Source: Lineus longissimus
Taxonomy: Eukaryota > Nemertea > Pilidiophora > Heteronemertea > Lineidae
Length of the DNA: 64,000 nucleotides
Assembly: GCF_910592395.1 (NCBI RefSeq)
Contig: NC_088316.1
Location: forward strand, 12,650,001 to 12,714,000
Reading direction: 5' to 3'
In this document: one piece after another, positions 47,868-60,118 of the stretch
Numbering within the stretch: position 1 is the first letter of the stretch
How the letters are laid out: each line of letters starts with the position of its first letter
The notes under the pieces: model-generated
Seen by the model: only the letters and a program-made list of their open reading frames with translations
Told to the model about the DNA's origin: nothing
Database searches by the model: none
Made by a program: the position numbers and the translations under genes

Positions 47868-49595
47868 CTTGATGGCGTGATGAAAAAGCACAAAATATCT
47901 ACATTGTATCTGTAAGGCCACCCAAATCAAGCGAATGATTCCATACCTCTGAATGGACAAACATGTCGATAAATGGTGCATTGTTGCTCGATCAATTTGT
48001 AATGGTAATAGTACTCTTACGTAACAAAATGATGGACTTATATCGTGACTAAAAGGCGGATAATGTAATCATTTGCCTCATAGGTATAAATGAAAACAAT
48101 GAGTAATATGATTGATTTGGATAATTTTTGATTGATCGAATTATTCCCAAAGGTGCGCGATTTTTACAGTCGATGTCCCAGTGCAGTGGGATGTTGCTTC
48201 GATAGCTGTTCTTGGGGCGATCTTCAGCTTCGATAATTCTTGCGAATTTACACTAGCTATTGTTCATTACCTCAACAAATACACATTATTGTCTAGCCTC
48301 TCATGGTCCTATATATTGTAACGGACGTATGATGAGGATTTGCAATCCTTTTACAACCTTTGGCTGTTGGCAAAATATCGGCAATGGTGCTGAAATAATA
48401 TTTACCTGAGGCTTGTGGTCCAAGGTAATTTATTTCATGTGGCTAAGATCAAAATGATAGACACCATCAAAAGCCAAGCTAATCGTTACTTTTGGGGTTA
48501 CCTTGTTGTAAGGCAGGCCTTCTACAGTTTATATGATCGAAGATCTTGACCCTCAAGGTCTAACGCCGACCCGGATGCCATTACGCCAGGGGAGGTTACG
48601 GACGGAGTATCTCTGATGGTTCAGAATGATGATCGAAGGAAGTAGTATCGAACTGATCAGGAATGATCAAGTTATACCTCCTTATCGTACATGGCCCATA
48701 TTCAAACTATGTCATTTGAAAATTAGTAATTTGGGAATTATGGGAGCATTCATATCTCGTTCTGCCAGAACCAATCAGTTAAGAAATTGTGGAACACAAA
48801 ACACAGCTTTCTTTTGTTCCAGACTTTCGAGCGTACAGTCCGACATTGGTAAATCAAATTAACGGGTCATTTCTTTTGGAAAGGTTGTTTATATTGCGGA
48901 TATACTGGCCATAAAAGGTCCTAAATCATAATTTATTTACCGATTATAGAGTCTTTTGTTTGAAGTATTTCACATTCTTGGCGCCTTGTTTTGGTGTTTT
49001 TCATCAGGGACTTAAGGTTTTCTCAACATGCTCAAGGTGTTTTGCTATTGTCACAGAGGTCGAAGAGAATATCCGAAGTTACCTTGAACCTTGTCTACAT
49101 TCAAAGTTTACCGGTGTTCAGAGTGAGTTTGAAAGTCATTTCTCTATTCACCTGGCCAATTCTGACTGGATACCTGCACGTTTGTGCTTCAACTGAAGCT
49201 TTCAAAGCACCACAATCTGGATTGGTAAAATAATCAATTCTGCAATAAGACCCATTCCAGAGTTGATACCATCAGCAAGAGACACCACGCTCCTAGCAAC
49301 TTGACCGTAGCATTCATTACTTGCTAGCGCACGCCATTACCCGCTTCCATCCGGGCTATCGGCAGGCAGCGAAGAATATTGATGTACGGGACCCTGGGAT
49401 AGATCGCAGCGTTCAACACTCGTCTGCTCATGGCTTATGCTCTGCTCTCTGTTGTGGCGTCGAATCAAACCAGAATCACCAGGTAAACAGCGAGTTGGCA
49501 GAATACTCACGGATAGTTCACTACAAAGGATTCCTTGTGGATTTATCCGGTTTTTAATTTGGATATTTGGGTGCTAGATCTGTGAGATTGTGACC
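47868..49595. other. Possible upstream region of the 49596 exon
   Basis: No coding frame is recognised. Possible 5' UTR splice signals include a donor-like CAG|GTAAAC near 49480 and an acceptor-like TTTGGGTGCTAG ending at 49577. Frames near 48960-49233 are unrecognised. No TATA-type core promoter was identified. Confidence 0.25.
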
Positions 49596-49716
49596 ATGTC
49601 GGACGACGAGCATCAACCGGAGCAGGACCACGATCAGGATGAGGAGTGTATGGCCGATGCCAAGATGAAGAAGAACCTGTTAGACAATGATGCAGCAGCA
49701 ACCACAACGCAAGAAG
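49596..49716 (+). CDS. Candidate first coding exon, acidic N-terminus, product unrecognised
   Basis: ATG at 49596 follows an in-frame TAG at 49575-49577 and opens a frame starting MSDDEHQPEQDHDQDEE. It is an acidic, D/E/Q/H-rich head, followed by a basic KMKKNLL segment and an AAATTTQ stretch. At 49716 the frame meets AAG|GTACAG, a usable but non-optimal donor in phase 1. If unspliced it ends after three more codons, giving a 44-residue product. Very acidic N-termini starting MSDDE are common in intracellular proteins, so no family can be named. A second frame beginning at 49687 (ATGATGCAGCAG) runs 107 codons and overlaps its end; its residues ~33-53 are hydrophobic enough for a membrane segment. 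No downstream exon could be tied to it in the remaining 14 kb. Best coding signal in the window, but not proven. Confidence 0.4.
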
Positions 49717-51985
49717 GTACAGAATCTTGAAATAATACATATTGATGCTATTGATTTTATCTTGCGTGTCACATCTTTTAAATTTGCTGTGTTTCTGTTC
49801 TTACTAATCGCAATAGCTAACCTTGCTATCGGCTATAGCAACAGTGCCGTTGGCGGGAACAATATGGATAATGGTGTCGTAAAAAGGGCGTGGTATGGCG
49901 TGTTTACGTTGGACAGAACCTATGAGATGGTGTATTTCGGGTGGTTTGTCTGTGCAAATTTGACTTTTTATCGTGATTTGCGATCCTCCTTCGACTTAAC
50001 TTCCCTGTAGCAAAAGTCGATCGTTGAAACATCTCTTTAAAGGCTTCAAATCTCAGGCACCTGAGCACCGTAGGCTACCGAATGCAATTTTCATTGTGGT
50101 TTCCTGGGACGTTATATTTTGTGGCGAGTACTTCTCAGATGATTTGGGCCAGGCGGTCTCATTGCTCTCTCATGAAATGGTGTTGACTGTGCAAACAGTT
50201 CATACTCAATACGAGTGAGCTTCGGCTGCAACATGTGTCGTTCAGCTTGTACCAAATACACAGGAAGTGAAGGAAAGCTATGGTACAAAGGTCGAAGGGT
50301 ATTCAAACATAATTATAATACAAAGACTGTAATTTCTAACGAAATTAACATACCATCATAACTAAAAGACACACATATGTACATTGAAAAAGCCGTCCTT
50401 CAACACAGTAGCTGCACAGCACACACTAGCATTCTGTCTTTGAATGTACAGATGGTTTTTCTAAAGTAGGTTAATTGCATACAGTGACAAGGCTGTAAAC
50501 AATACATTGAATGCAATTCACCCATGCAACCAATCGATACGTGTATGTTGTTGATTTCAAAGCTCATGTAGCCGTTTTTGAAATCGGAATTTTGAAGGCT
50601 GGTCATGAGCACAGAGCTGATTTTCTTGTTTTTGCTTACCGCGTATGTTAATGATCTGCATGTTTAAGGAGTATTTAATGTGCATGTGTTGCGTTAGTGA
50701 GAAGAGTTTAATGCAAATTGCACCCTAAATATAAGTAGAGCCCCAAAATTCAGTTTCTGATGGATTTTTAATACACGTTCTATAAGGTTGTATGTTGTTC
50801 ATTGCAATGTTTATGTACATCTAGGTTAATGTATTATAGAAATGTAAAATGGCGGCCTCGTCTTGTTTACATTTGGAGCTAGCTTGTTTTCATTGTCAAT
50901 TTCACCTTGGCTGGCCATCAGCTAATGCAAATGACATGTAGGCTAGTTGAGTACACTATAACATGCTCTCATGCTATGATAGCGATCGTTAGTGCGCTCT
51001 GCCACGGTCTTCAAGAGCTATTGAAGGTGGTAAAGAAATTATGTTAATGTCGGGCGAGGCGTGGGTTTGTTTACAAGAACGCAGTAGCTTCGTGGCTCTC
51101 GAAACTGTAGTGCTGGCTTGATGGAAATAGCACAAGGTCTTAACTTGGTTGATTTCTTGCGAATGGTGACATGATAAACCTCGTATGATATAGGGTAGGC
51201 TTTATAAGAGGCATCCTGAAGCTGAGGCCAACACTCGCCACTATATCGACCGAGCTTATGTCAGTAACGTGTCAGAGGGGACTCCGGATTTTCGAGGTTG
51301 TATAAGAGTCGATATGGATGCTTCTGACTACGACTTGTACTGATTGGAAAATGTTTGGGTCTTGCCGGTAACAATTATTTTGCACTTCATAACTTCTTAA
51401 TCAACGAATAGCCAATCGGGCAATCACGATGTGAAAACTACCTGTCCAGTATTTTACCTATTAGCTTGCATATAACGTGATTAGCAAGTATATTTAATAC
51501 TTGACGAGGGAATGTTGGTAATGAATAAAAGCATTAGCATCTGTTCAACAAGATTTTAAAAATGTTGAAACAGACTACATGTAAGGTACTTTATTGTTGA
51601 TTGCATTGCACCAATCGTTTTATTGCCTACGTGCAGGTAGGCCTATCAGCTTGTCTGCATGCGCAACCTACAATTAGATCAGATGGACTTATGCCATAGC
51701 ATAGTTAGCTTAAGCATGCTACTCTTCGAGCTATTTGGCTAATAAAATACTGAAACAGATAGCAACAGGTAGGCCTACTGTTAGAAGGTCTTTAGGCAAG
51801 ACGTACATATCGGCGTACCTCGGCTAACATAGGCCTCTGATATGCATATAGCCTATGATATTGCATGATCGAATGTTTTATTCATATTTGCGATGCTGAA
51901 TGAAATACTTGTTAATTTTAACAAAATGTTATGATATCTCTGCCGTTGCTATGAGTGCGCCTAGGCCATAGGCATCCTCTCTTAA
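49717..51985. other. Non-coding stretch, possible first intron
   Basis: No recognised exon. It contains the 107-codon frame ending at 50010, the YY1-like site at 50846 and GTAGGCCTAY palindromes near 51637 and 51769. Confidence 0.35.
50846..50856 (+). promoter_or_regulatory. YY1-like ATGGCGGC element
   Basis: AAAATGGCGGC matches the YY1-type motif found near starts of many animal housekeeping genes. The ATG within it opens a 30-codon frame (MAASSCLHLE...) ending at 50941 with no donor noted. It could be an alternative promoter or a chance word. Confidence 0.3.
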
Positions 51986-52218
51986 AGGGTACGCCGTTTG
52001 CAATTACTGTTCGTCAAGGAAAATAAAAATGAAGTTATACACAATGTCATAGTCCAGTTATTATGCATACGACTTTGCTGAAACTTGGGATTTTTATCAT
52101 TTGCATATGTGCCTACACAACGACAATATTGACATTTATATTGAGTACGTATTTACGCAATGTGTCATTTTCTAAATTCAATTACAAATTTCAAATTATA
52201 AACGAACGGCTTTGGCCT
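51986..52218 (-). mobile_element. MITE family C, best-preserved copy, flanked by TTAA
   Basis: TTAA at 51982-51985 and 52219-52222 flank a 233-base element. Its ends are AGGGTACGCCGTTTGC and, inverted, AGGCCAAAGCCGTTCGTTTA. The interior is AT-rich and non-coding, and in reverse complement it aligns with 7071-7294 and 58422-58666 (shared GTAAATACGTACTC, AAGTTTCAGCAAA and CATTGTGTA words). A TTAA target duplication is known for piggyBac and Kolobok superfamilies; the AGG start does not settle which. Confidence 0.88.
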
Positions 52219-52512
52219 TTAAATGTAAGCACGTGATGAGTACATTTCGAGAGGAGTTCAACAAGTGCGCTGGGTGATGGTTCACTTACAAATGTAGAGT
52301 TGGTCTGCTCGGTAAACAATTTCTACAGTATGGTTATGCTTCTGTCTCTGCCTACCTTGAACAAAAAAACGAGAATAAAAATTGTGGCTTACCAGCAAGT
52401 TGCGCACCACAATTACTTCTAGAATTGCATCGCCTCTTTGCTGGCCAAAACCATCAGTGAGGATAGTGAGAATTGACTGACCCATTCAAATATACCACCA
52501 GCGGCCAAAACG

Positions 52513-52816
52513 CATCTTGACCCTCAATGTATTAACAATGCTCAGCTTACAGGCAACGCGCGTCAATACAGGTGGAGGCTACGGAGGCTATACCGCTGGA
52601 AGTTCAGTATGTGCGTAGGCAACGGAAGCAATACCGCTGGAAGTTCAGTATGGGTGGAGACTACGAAGGATATACCGCTGGAAGTTCAGTATGTGCGTAG
52701 GCAACGGAAGCAATACCGCTGGAAGTTCAGTATGGATGGAAACTACGGAGGCTATACAGCTGGAAGTTCAGTATGGATGGAAACTACGGAGGCTATACAG
52801 CTGGAAGTTCAGTATG
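52513..52816 (+). mobile_element. Element family F with internal 41-bp tandem array
   Basis: The leader CATCTTGACCCTCAATGTAT, TGCTCAGCTTACAGGCAACG matches 28084 onward. It is followed by six 41-base units (from about 52591, 52632, 52673, 52714, 52755 and 52796), each with TACCGCTGGAAGTTCAGTAT or TACAGCTGG. Two linker types alternate (GTGCGTAGGCAACGGAAGCA and GG.TGGA.ACTACG.AGG). The copy at 28084 has one unit, so the array expanded after or during dispersal. Tandem arrays inside mobile elements are known for Helitron-related elements in invertebrates, but terminal hallmarks were not confirmed. Confidence 0.75.
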
Positions 52817-55800
52817 ACAAAACGTCGCTCCTCGGTTTAGTTCCGGGGTAGGCCTATGCACAACTTTCCACTTGGATCAATATCTTGTCAACCTTAGGTT
52901 CTCATCATGTGGTATATTATTCATGTCACTCCGCTGCCACGCAACGTGCAGACAGAAATAATGGGAAATTGATCGGATGCCAATCATGCTATTATGATCT
53001 AGAATTACTATGGAAAAACGTGGGAGTAACATGTGAATGACCTATTCTTTGTTGAGTATGATGCATAATCAACATCCATTGTAACACCTTTGCAGTGTAA
53101 AAACAAATGAAAGCTCTTTTGCAGATCGCTAATAAAAAAGGCTTTCGATTCGACAAGTTACAATCACTTATTAATTAAGTCCAGTACTCTGAGACTCTGA
53201 CAAGCAACGAATGGGCCTAGCCTACTGGGTAGATGTGCTTCCACCAAGAAGCCACTTTGACAAATGCTTCTGTGGAACGGACAATGCACTGGTTGTTTCA
53301 CCAAAACTCGTTTGAAATGTGGTGAGTTTGTGTTCTCATCATTTGTGCTGAGCTGGATAATGTAAGAATGTATGATCCATTGATGCCGCCGATGCAGGGG
53401 CCTGGCAACCAACCTGTTGCACGAGAAGAATGTCTGCTGCACTAATGGGATGTGGATTGCCGTGATTAGCTCATTACGTGTCCTTTTGTTAGACTTGTAG
53501 ATAGAGAATGGCTATTACGAATCTGATTGATCACTACGGGTCATTGTTCCGACCCCTAAGATGGGGGAACCACCACTTCTAGCAGCTTACCAAGCAGCTA
53601 GTGTCAGGCGATGGTGACAGACTACATTATACACTCGACCTCTGTTCTGCACTCATACTTAGCCGTCACGGACACAGTCGCTAATTTAAGACGCATGGTG
53701 ACAAATTCGGATGAACTGAGAACTCCGAGATCATCCAGGATCATCATCAATCGATTCTCTGTCGCCTGTGTGTCGATGCAAGTGTGATGTCTCAGAGCAT
53801 TATCACACCATGTAGTCGCCAGCAGCTGCTTCAGTCTTCGTTACATGACATCATGAACTCGAACATGCATACCCTGCAACCTGTTGAGATCTGGTCAGAG
53901 GCAATATTTCAAGGTCAGCTTTTACCTCACATACGCAGAACCCTTGCTAGCCAACCTCCGAATCAGCAGCCACACTGCAACTACTCTACGCTGTGACAGA
54001 CAGCTGGGCATTGATAACCTTCACAGATCGATGGGTATTGATTCATTCGACCTAGAAACGATACCTTGAGTCGGTTGATGCCGATGAACGACACGAGAGT
54101 CATGAGCTGTGAGAGCTCAGCTTTTGTTGCTTCATTATGGAATCGATTCAGTAACGCTGCCTCAAAGACAGTCCCTCACACTTAGATCAAGCACTTCTAA
54201 TCACTTACGTGCCAGTCGAGGTTGGATGGATTAATGATTGGCCCATGGTAAATACGACCATGGGTTCCATCCATTTATCTATGATGGGGATTCTCCATCA
54301 TCTCTCCATGGATGATAACATGTCTAATAGATCCATGCATTCACACTTTTGCCTGTGTATAGTAGTTCATCAATATGCATACTTCTGCGATTGCCGTTCA
54401 GTTTGATTTGGGATTTGAAATAATTGGTTTTCTGAGAGTTATCCACATGTGATTAACCATTGCCACCTTTGCAAGTTCAGTGTGTCGATATTGAACTTCT
54501 GACCCGTCCGAATGAATCTTCAATGCAATACTCTTATACGTATCTTGATACGAAATAAAGGCGTCATAAAACGATCCGTTTGGGTTTGGAAATACTGCCA
54601 GTGTCAATGCCAGTAGAGTTCTTGTGTCGGTTGCAGAACGAATTTTGTCTCTTTTGATCAAGAATGTACGCATGCCAACATGAATTTCACAGTACCTTAG
54701 CCAGCTTACAGCCTGTGCAACTTCTACCTACCGGCTATAATTATCTGCTCAATAATTGGAAATTTTTCGATCAGTGCTACAGTAATTCGATAGCTACTTG
54801 AGACTTTTCAACTTCTGATATTCGGGAGAGTCTGCATGGTGGTTCTTTAGCTTTTGATTCGGCAAATAGCTACTTGAGACTGGGTGGGTTGAATACGAGT
54901 CACAGTTTCATAGGAGACATATTGACCACAGAGAGAAACTTTGGGTTCTAAAGTATATACATTTAACCAAGGATTCGTTAAGAGAATGAATCCTTGTTTT
55001 GAGGATATGCGACATGCGAGGGACAACCAGCAGAAATGCAGATTTGGTATGGATAGGTAACAACTATTCTATGACTTTTCTGCGAAGAAAGGATATGGTT
55101 CGACTTCGCATGTTCAAGCACCATCAAGTCCGTCGGTAATTTGTTTGACGAGCTTCGTGTAAGACAGCGAAAATTGCTGGAGCCTTGGGCAAACGGTGCA
55201 GTTAATATAGAATGTTGCAGAAGAAGGTCGAAGGCGAAGACTTGCAGAGTCAAAACCGAAATAGCTATGGAGCGCTGCTGGCTTGGATAACTAAGATGGT
55301 CACTTGCCGTGTTGCTGATTGCATGCCGACAACTAAATGCAGTTCATTCCGGGAGTTCATTGAGTGATTGTATGCTGCACCACTCTCTTGGATGTGGCCG
55401 TTTCTTCACCGCTTTACTTCTTAACATGTTTCCCACAACGCAATGACCGGATCCTGGCATGGCCTCTGACATATGGCTGGAAGAAAAATAGACCTACCAC
55501 TTAGGCTATCTTGCCTATGTTGCTCACCAACTACAGGTAATCGAAGGCTGTATCTCAACCATTAACTCGATGTTTAGCCTGATGTACACTTCGATACCTA
55601 TTGAATTGCTTTCCCCATAGACGCTATGCTTCTGCCTCACACAAGCTGCGCTGTCACTGATGTTTCATTGGGACTATTGCGTGGAGACACTACAGCTTTC
55701 CAGGCTTAAAAGAGGAGGCCAAGTTTGTCAATTTTCTCCGATGTGCATGTGAGGTATGAAAGGCGTTACATGATAAAACGGCCTTCTCTACTTTCCCTCA

Positions 55801-56403
55801 CCCGGGAATGAAGATGAATAGTAGCCTGCATACACGTTTTCATGATGTTTCATATCAAATTGCTGTCAGCATCCGTAGAAAAGAAACTAATTTACTGATG
55901 ACACGCGTGGTATCCTCAACATAGTTCAAAGGACATTTTAATCTCATTGGCTTTCTACTTGGCAATGTTTCGTGATGTGCTTTAGAGAATGTAGGCGTAT
56001 TGCATTATGTATTCTACGGGCCTAAGTCCTTCTCCAATTTATGGTAAGTATGTCAGCCTACACAGTCTTATGACCTCTTATATTCTAGCCTCCTTTATCA
56101 TGAATCGGAGCAAGGTTTATCATTCAAACTCCAACTTAAAACTATCCTAATTCTCATGGATGAATGAAATCCAACCGATATCCGTGGTTTTAAACGAAGC
56201 AATAGTAATGCTGCAGACCTAACCTTCTTTGGCATGTTTAGCCACACGAGTTGATTATGCGTGACAAGCTCGCAACTCATCTGGACCACCGAGCTTTTTG
56301 CATCTTATCAAGTTTTACCCCGGCTTCGTTTAAAGGGAGTATAAGACGAAGAAGTTCAGGATGCTCGTATTAATTGGACGATGCTCTCTGGTACTTCTAT
56401 ATA
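52817..56403. other. Long non-coding stretch, nothing recognised except hairpins
   Basis: No supported gene. ATAGCTACTTGAGAC occurs at about 54791 and 54866, a short duplication. Hairpins are listed separately. Confidence 0.45.
54224..54272. repeat. Nested hairpin
   Basis: CCCATGG/CCATGGG (54242-54264, 9-base loop) sits inside GGATGGA/TCCATCC (54224-54272). A third pair, ATGATGG/CCATCAT, follows at about 54281-54301. Confidence 0.65.
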
Positions 56404-56450
56404 AACACACACGCCGATAAGAAATCGTATTTCTTATCTGAGTGTGTGTT
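56404..56450. repeat. Long two-part perfect hairpin
   Basis: AACACACAC/GTGTGTGTT (9 pairs) encloses a symmetric 3x3 internal loop, then GATAAGAAAT/ATTTCTTATC (10 pairs) with a CGT loop. Both stems are mismatch-free. The terminal loop is small for a microRNA precursor, so function is open. Confidence 0.85.
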
Positions 56451-58421
56451 GATATTTCCCTTGGATATAAGACTACCGTTGAAGAGAACATCCCCGTAGA
56501 GTGGGATCACTTCACAGATCGTATGTCCAAAGTATACAGCTGATGCTTTGAAAGAAGAGTGACTTGACTCACAACTTACTTGACTCAACCCAACCTTACA
56601 GACCATCCACTATGGAAATCTACATACATGCACTATTAGTTCTGATCAACCTCGGGGTACAAAAAGAGGAGGCGTGCATCTTAACTTAATAGAAACACAC
56701 CCCATGTTTTTTTAGTGTTGATCCAGAAAGAAGAGAACCTCATCAGTCTGGGTTTTTTCTCTATAAAGTAACTTTAGTGGGATCTTTTTTGAATGCATTG
56801 GAAGTATTGAGATAACTTAGTAATCAGTACATTTTCCTCTCACTCTCGGATGCAACATTGGCATGAATTTCCATTTACTTCGCATCATCATGTCGATCTG
56901 CGGGCGGTTTGCGTATACTAAGGACTGATTTTCACCGCCGGGAAGTCGGCATGAGCATTACAAGCACTGACAAAACAAATGCATTGAAATCGCCCCTCTT
57001 TATATTCTATTGTTTCTTTGACCTTGCCTAATTGTATAATTAGTGCAGAAGTTGCTACTCACAATTAAATGTATGAATATTTTTTTGACCAAGTACATTC
57101 TGAAATATCCTTGCCCATGTTCTCTCCATCAATTAAGTGAGCAGTCGACATTTTATATGCTGTATTATTATGCAGCCAATCCTCTCGGCCTATATCATGT
57201 TAATAGTGTATTACACGGTCATGAAAATTCATTCAGAAATGGCAGCTGGTTTGTCTATGTCTGGGAGGGTTTATCAGAACTTGCATTATGTTCGATGTGG
57301 TTATTTATCAGCCTTCGTAGTGGTGATACATTACGCAGTGATAGGTACATCTAGGAACCCAGTGATTCGCTGTCTGCAGTGTGGAAATGACAACCCATGT
57401 GACCCGCCCGAATCTGCAGTGTCGATGTTAAGAGCTGCTGTGATAACGGACAGTTTTAATCACTTGGTCTAAAAAAGAGGCTGTTTTCTCACTTTTAAAT
57501 ACATATATTAGGTCAGTTGAATTGTAAATTTTCTAAATTTCGAAAAATGTTTTGATGAATTTTAAATTGGCTTTAATACGTCATATAGTATTGTATGAAC
57601 TGATTTATATTGTATCAGCTAATCTTATTGACTGGAAAGCATAGATACATCGACATTTTGCTACCATTGGTGGAAGCAATGGGCGGAAGTCATCGGCCAT
57701 CTTGTTTCTAGTCATATGACGATGTTGGGCGATATCAGAAAGCGTTGCAAAAAAACGCTATTGGTTATTTTCCATATTTATGCACTGAACCTGATGTCGG
57801 CGACATTTTCGTACCATTTCTACTCTCACTCGAAAACGTACAGTATGACTCGTTATAATATGCATAATGGCCTTGATATGCGCAATTATCGAGTCGCGGC
57901 ACACCCTCGTCGTGCTGTTAGAGTATTATTGAATCAACAGGCAAGGCAATTCGCGAAACCATTTATCATAACATACATGCAGCGGAACCCTTCAATAGCT
58001 TTAGCCTTGTTCCAATTCAAACATTGCGTGACTCAACATCAGAAACAACTTGTTGAAATCACTCCGCCATTTCACGATAATTTGACCTAATTTTTCTGAG
58101 CATCCGAGTGAGGTATTGTCATTCAGTATATCCTAGATGGTGCGTGAACGCAACAATATTTTTCTTGTTTTCTGATGTCAAATTTCAGGTAATGATTGCG
58201 TGCAGTAGCAATAAGTTTCGTAATTAGGAAGAAATGTGCAAAAGTGTACGGTTTCATGCTGATCATTTCATTCTTTAAACTTTGTTCAGTGCCGTTGGCT
58301 ATGACGCCGTTCGTGTGTAACCATTAGTTGGTTCTTAATTCGAAGTACCAATAATGTGGTATCCAGGACGATAGAAAGGCTAAACCGCAATATAACGGAG
58401 TATTGGACCTCTTTCCATTAA
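56451..58421. other. Non-coding stretch, nothing recognised
   Basis: Overlapping forward frames at 57043-57472 and 57716-58090 are unrecognised. Confidence 0.45.
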
Positions 58422-58666
58422 AGGCCTAAGCCATTCGTTAGAAATTTGAAATTTGAAATTTGTAATTGAAACATTCCAATTGTGTAAATACGTACTCGAT
58501 ATACATTTCAGCATTGCTGTCGTGTAGACAGATACATGTAAATACTATAAATATACCAAGTTTCAGCAAATTCGTATGCATTATAACTGCACAACGGCAT
58601 TGTGTACAACTTCATTTCTATATGTATATCTCATGGCCACCGAATGAGCGTTACAAACGCGGTTGA
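58422..58666 (+). mobile_element. MITE family C, copy 3
   Basis: TTAA at 58418-58421 is followed by AGGCCTAAGCCATTCGTTAG and an AAATTTGAAATTTG stretch. The interior matches the other family C copies; the right end (GTTACAAACGCGGTTGA) is decayed and lacks a clear TTAA. Confidence 0.8.
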
Positions 58667-59130
58667 CTACAGTAGATATGAATTGTATCTTTCGAAAACC
58701 ATGCCATGGACCAGTGCAACGAATGCGATGGAAAGGGGTGATTAATGTCTTCCTCCAGGCTTTGCCTTACATGGATTATCAATTTTCATGTCAATCCAGG
58801 CATCCTCGCTCTCGCCATACATAAAAATCCAGTTCCAATAATATCGCTCGAGCGTATACCAAATAATTGTAGTATCAGATTGGCACCCCTTCTGATTAAT
58901 CATAGCTTGAAACTGGGCGCGGGCCACCAATTTCATAATCAATGGTGCCATGTTGAAGTAAAGACGAGCAAAGGCAGTGCATTCCACTTGCACACACCTG
59001 TACATCATGCAAGTGGATTCTCTAGCATTCTAAAGGCATTGTATTGCGCCGCCTTTATATGGGATTAGCATCTCCTGAGCTCATCACGACAATATGCAGC
59101 AAGCTTACCGTATATTTTATCCCGATTCCT

Positions 59131-59144
59131 ATTACCATGGCAAC
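59131..59144 (+). promoter_or_regulatory. RFX X-box-like site
   Basis: ATTACCATGGCAAC has a perfect right half (GGCAAC) and a near-match left half. Confidence 0.35.
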
Positions 59145-59971
59145 GTCACTAGTGATTTCTTATCAATGCCCGTTGCTTGCTTATGAGAAGATTGAAGCCA
59201 TTCTTTATTGATGGGAGTATCAACAGCTAGGGACGCTCTTGGGCATGGGAGCTCACCGGCTAATCATTGCGGGAATTTTTGCATCTTAATTAAAAGGTTC
59301 ACTTTATGGGTGTTTGCTTCCCACTCATACCTGCATACAAACGACAGGAGGAAATTGATTTGCAAATATCAAGGACCTTATGAGGTTACGGGAATATGCT
59401 TTTAAGGAGCAATATGGTATTCGTGTTTTATGGTTAATTTATAAAGACTCCTCTCGACTGTGTCTCGAGATAGACTAACCAGCGTATTACATGCGATGAG
59501 ATAACGCTCGGATACAATGCAAAGGTCGAGGTTCCTCGGATTGTCTCCGATGACCATTGGGAATTCGGTAAATATGTCACATGACCCGAGCGAGTCAGGT
59601 CATATTTTCGTGCTGACGAAAAGTGTAATGTCCCGAACCAGCACATGGAACTTTGCAAAACTCGAACATTGATTGGCCAGGATTCCATGTTAATAGGAAA
59701 TTGGCAGGATTTTAGGGGTTCAGCATTCTCAATGCAGAAATAAAAAGTTTCTTCAGCGAAGTCCGATGGTCATTTTTAAGGTCTCCTGGATCGATAGGTC
59801 ATATTTTGTTTCTATATATTTCTCATTTATTAGTAGATGGACAAAAATAAATAATAACCTGAACATTTCATCCAGATAGGTCGAGAAATAAACCGTACAG
59901 AGCGGAAAATGTCCGAATTCAATACACTACGTCAATGTACACTAATACACTAATTTCGTTACCAACCATGG

Positions 59972-60118
59972 CTACTGAAATGAAAGGATCCTGTTTGGTT
60001 TTGAGGTGAAGACCAATAAATACCAAACTTCAAGGAAATCTTAGTTACTGAAATGAAAAAATCCTGTTTGATTTTTAGGTGAAGACAAATAAAAACCAAA
60101 CTGCAAAGAAATATGGCC
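59972..60118 (+). repeat. Tandem duplication, 73-bp unit, two copies
   Basis: TACTGAAATGAAA, ATCCTGTTTG, AGGTGAAGAC and AATAAA.ACCAAACT recur in order at 59973 and 60046 with moderate divergence. Confidence 0.85.

Noticed and set aside
57043-58090. Series of overlapping forward frames of 100-124 codons
   Set aside because: They overlap in different phases, have AT-driven composition (Y, I, N, F, H rich) and show no domain or splice pattern.
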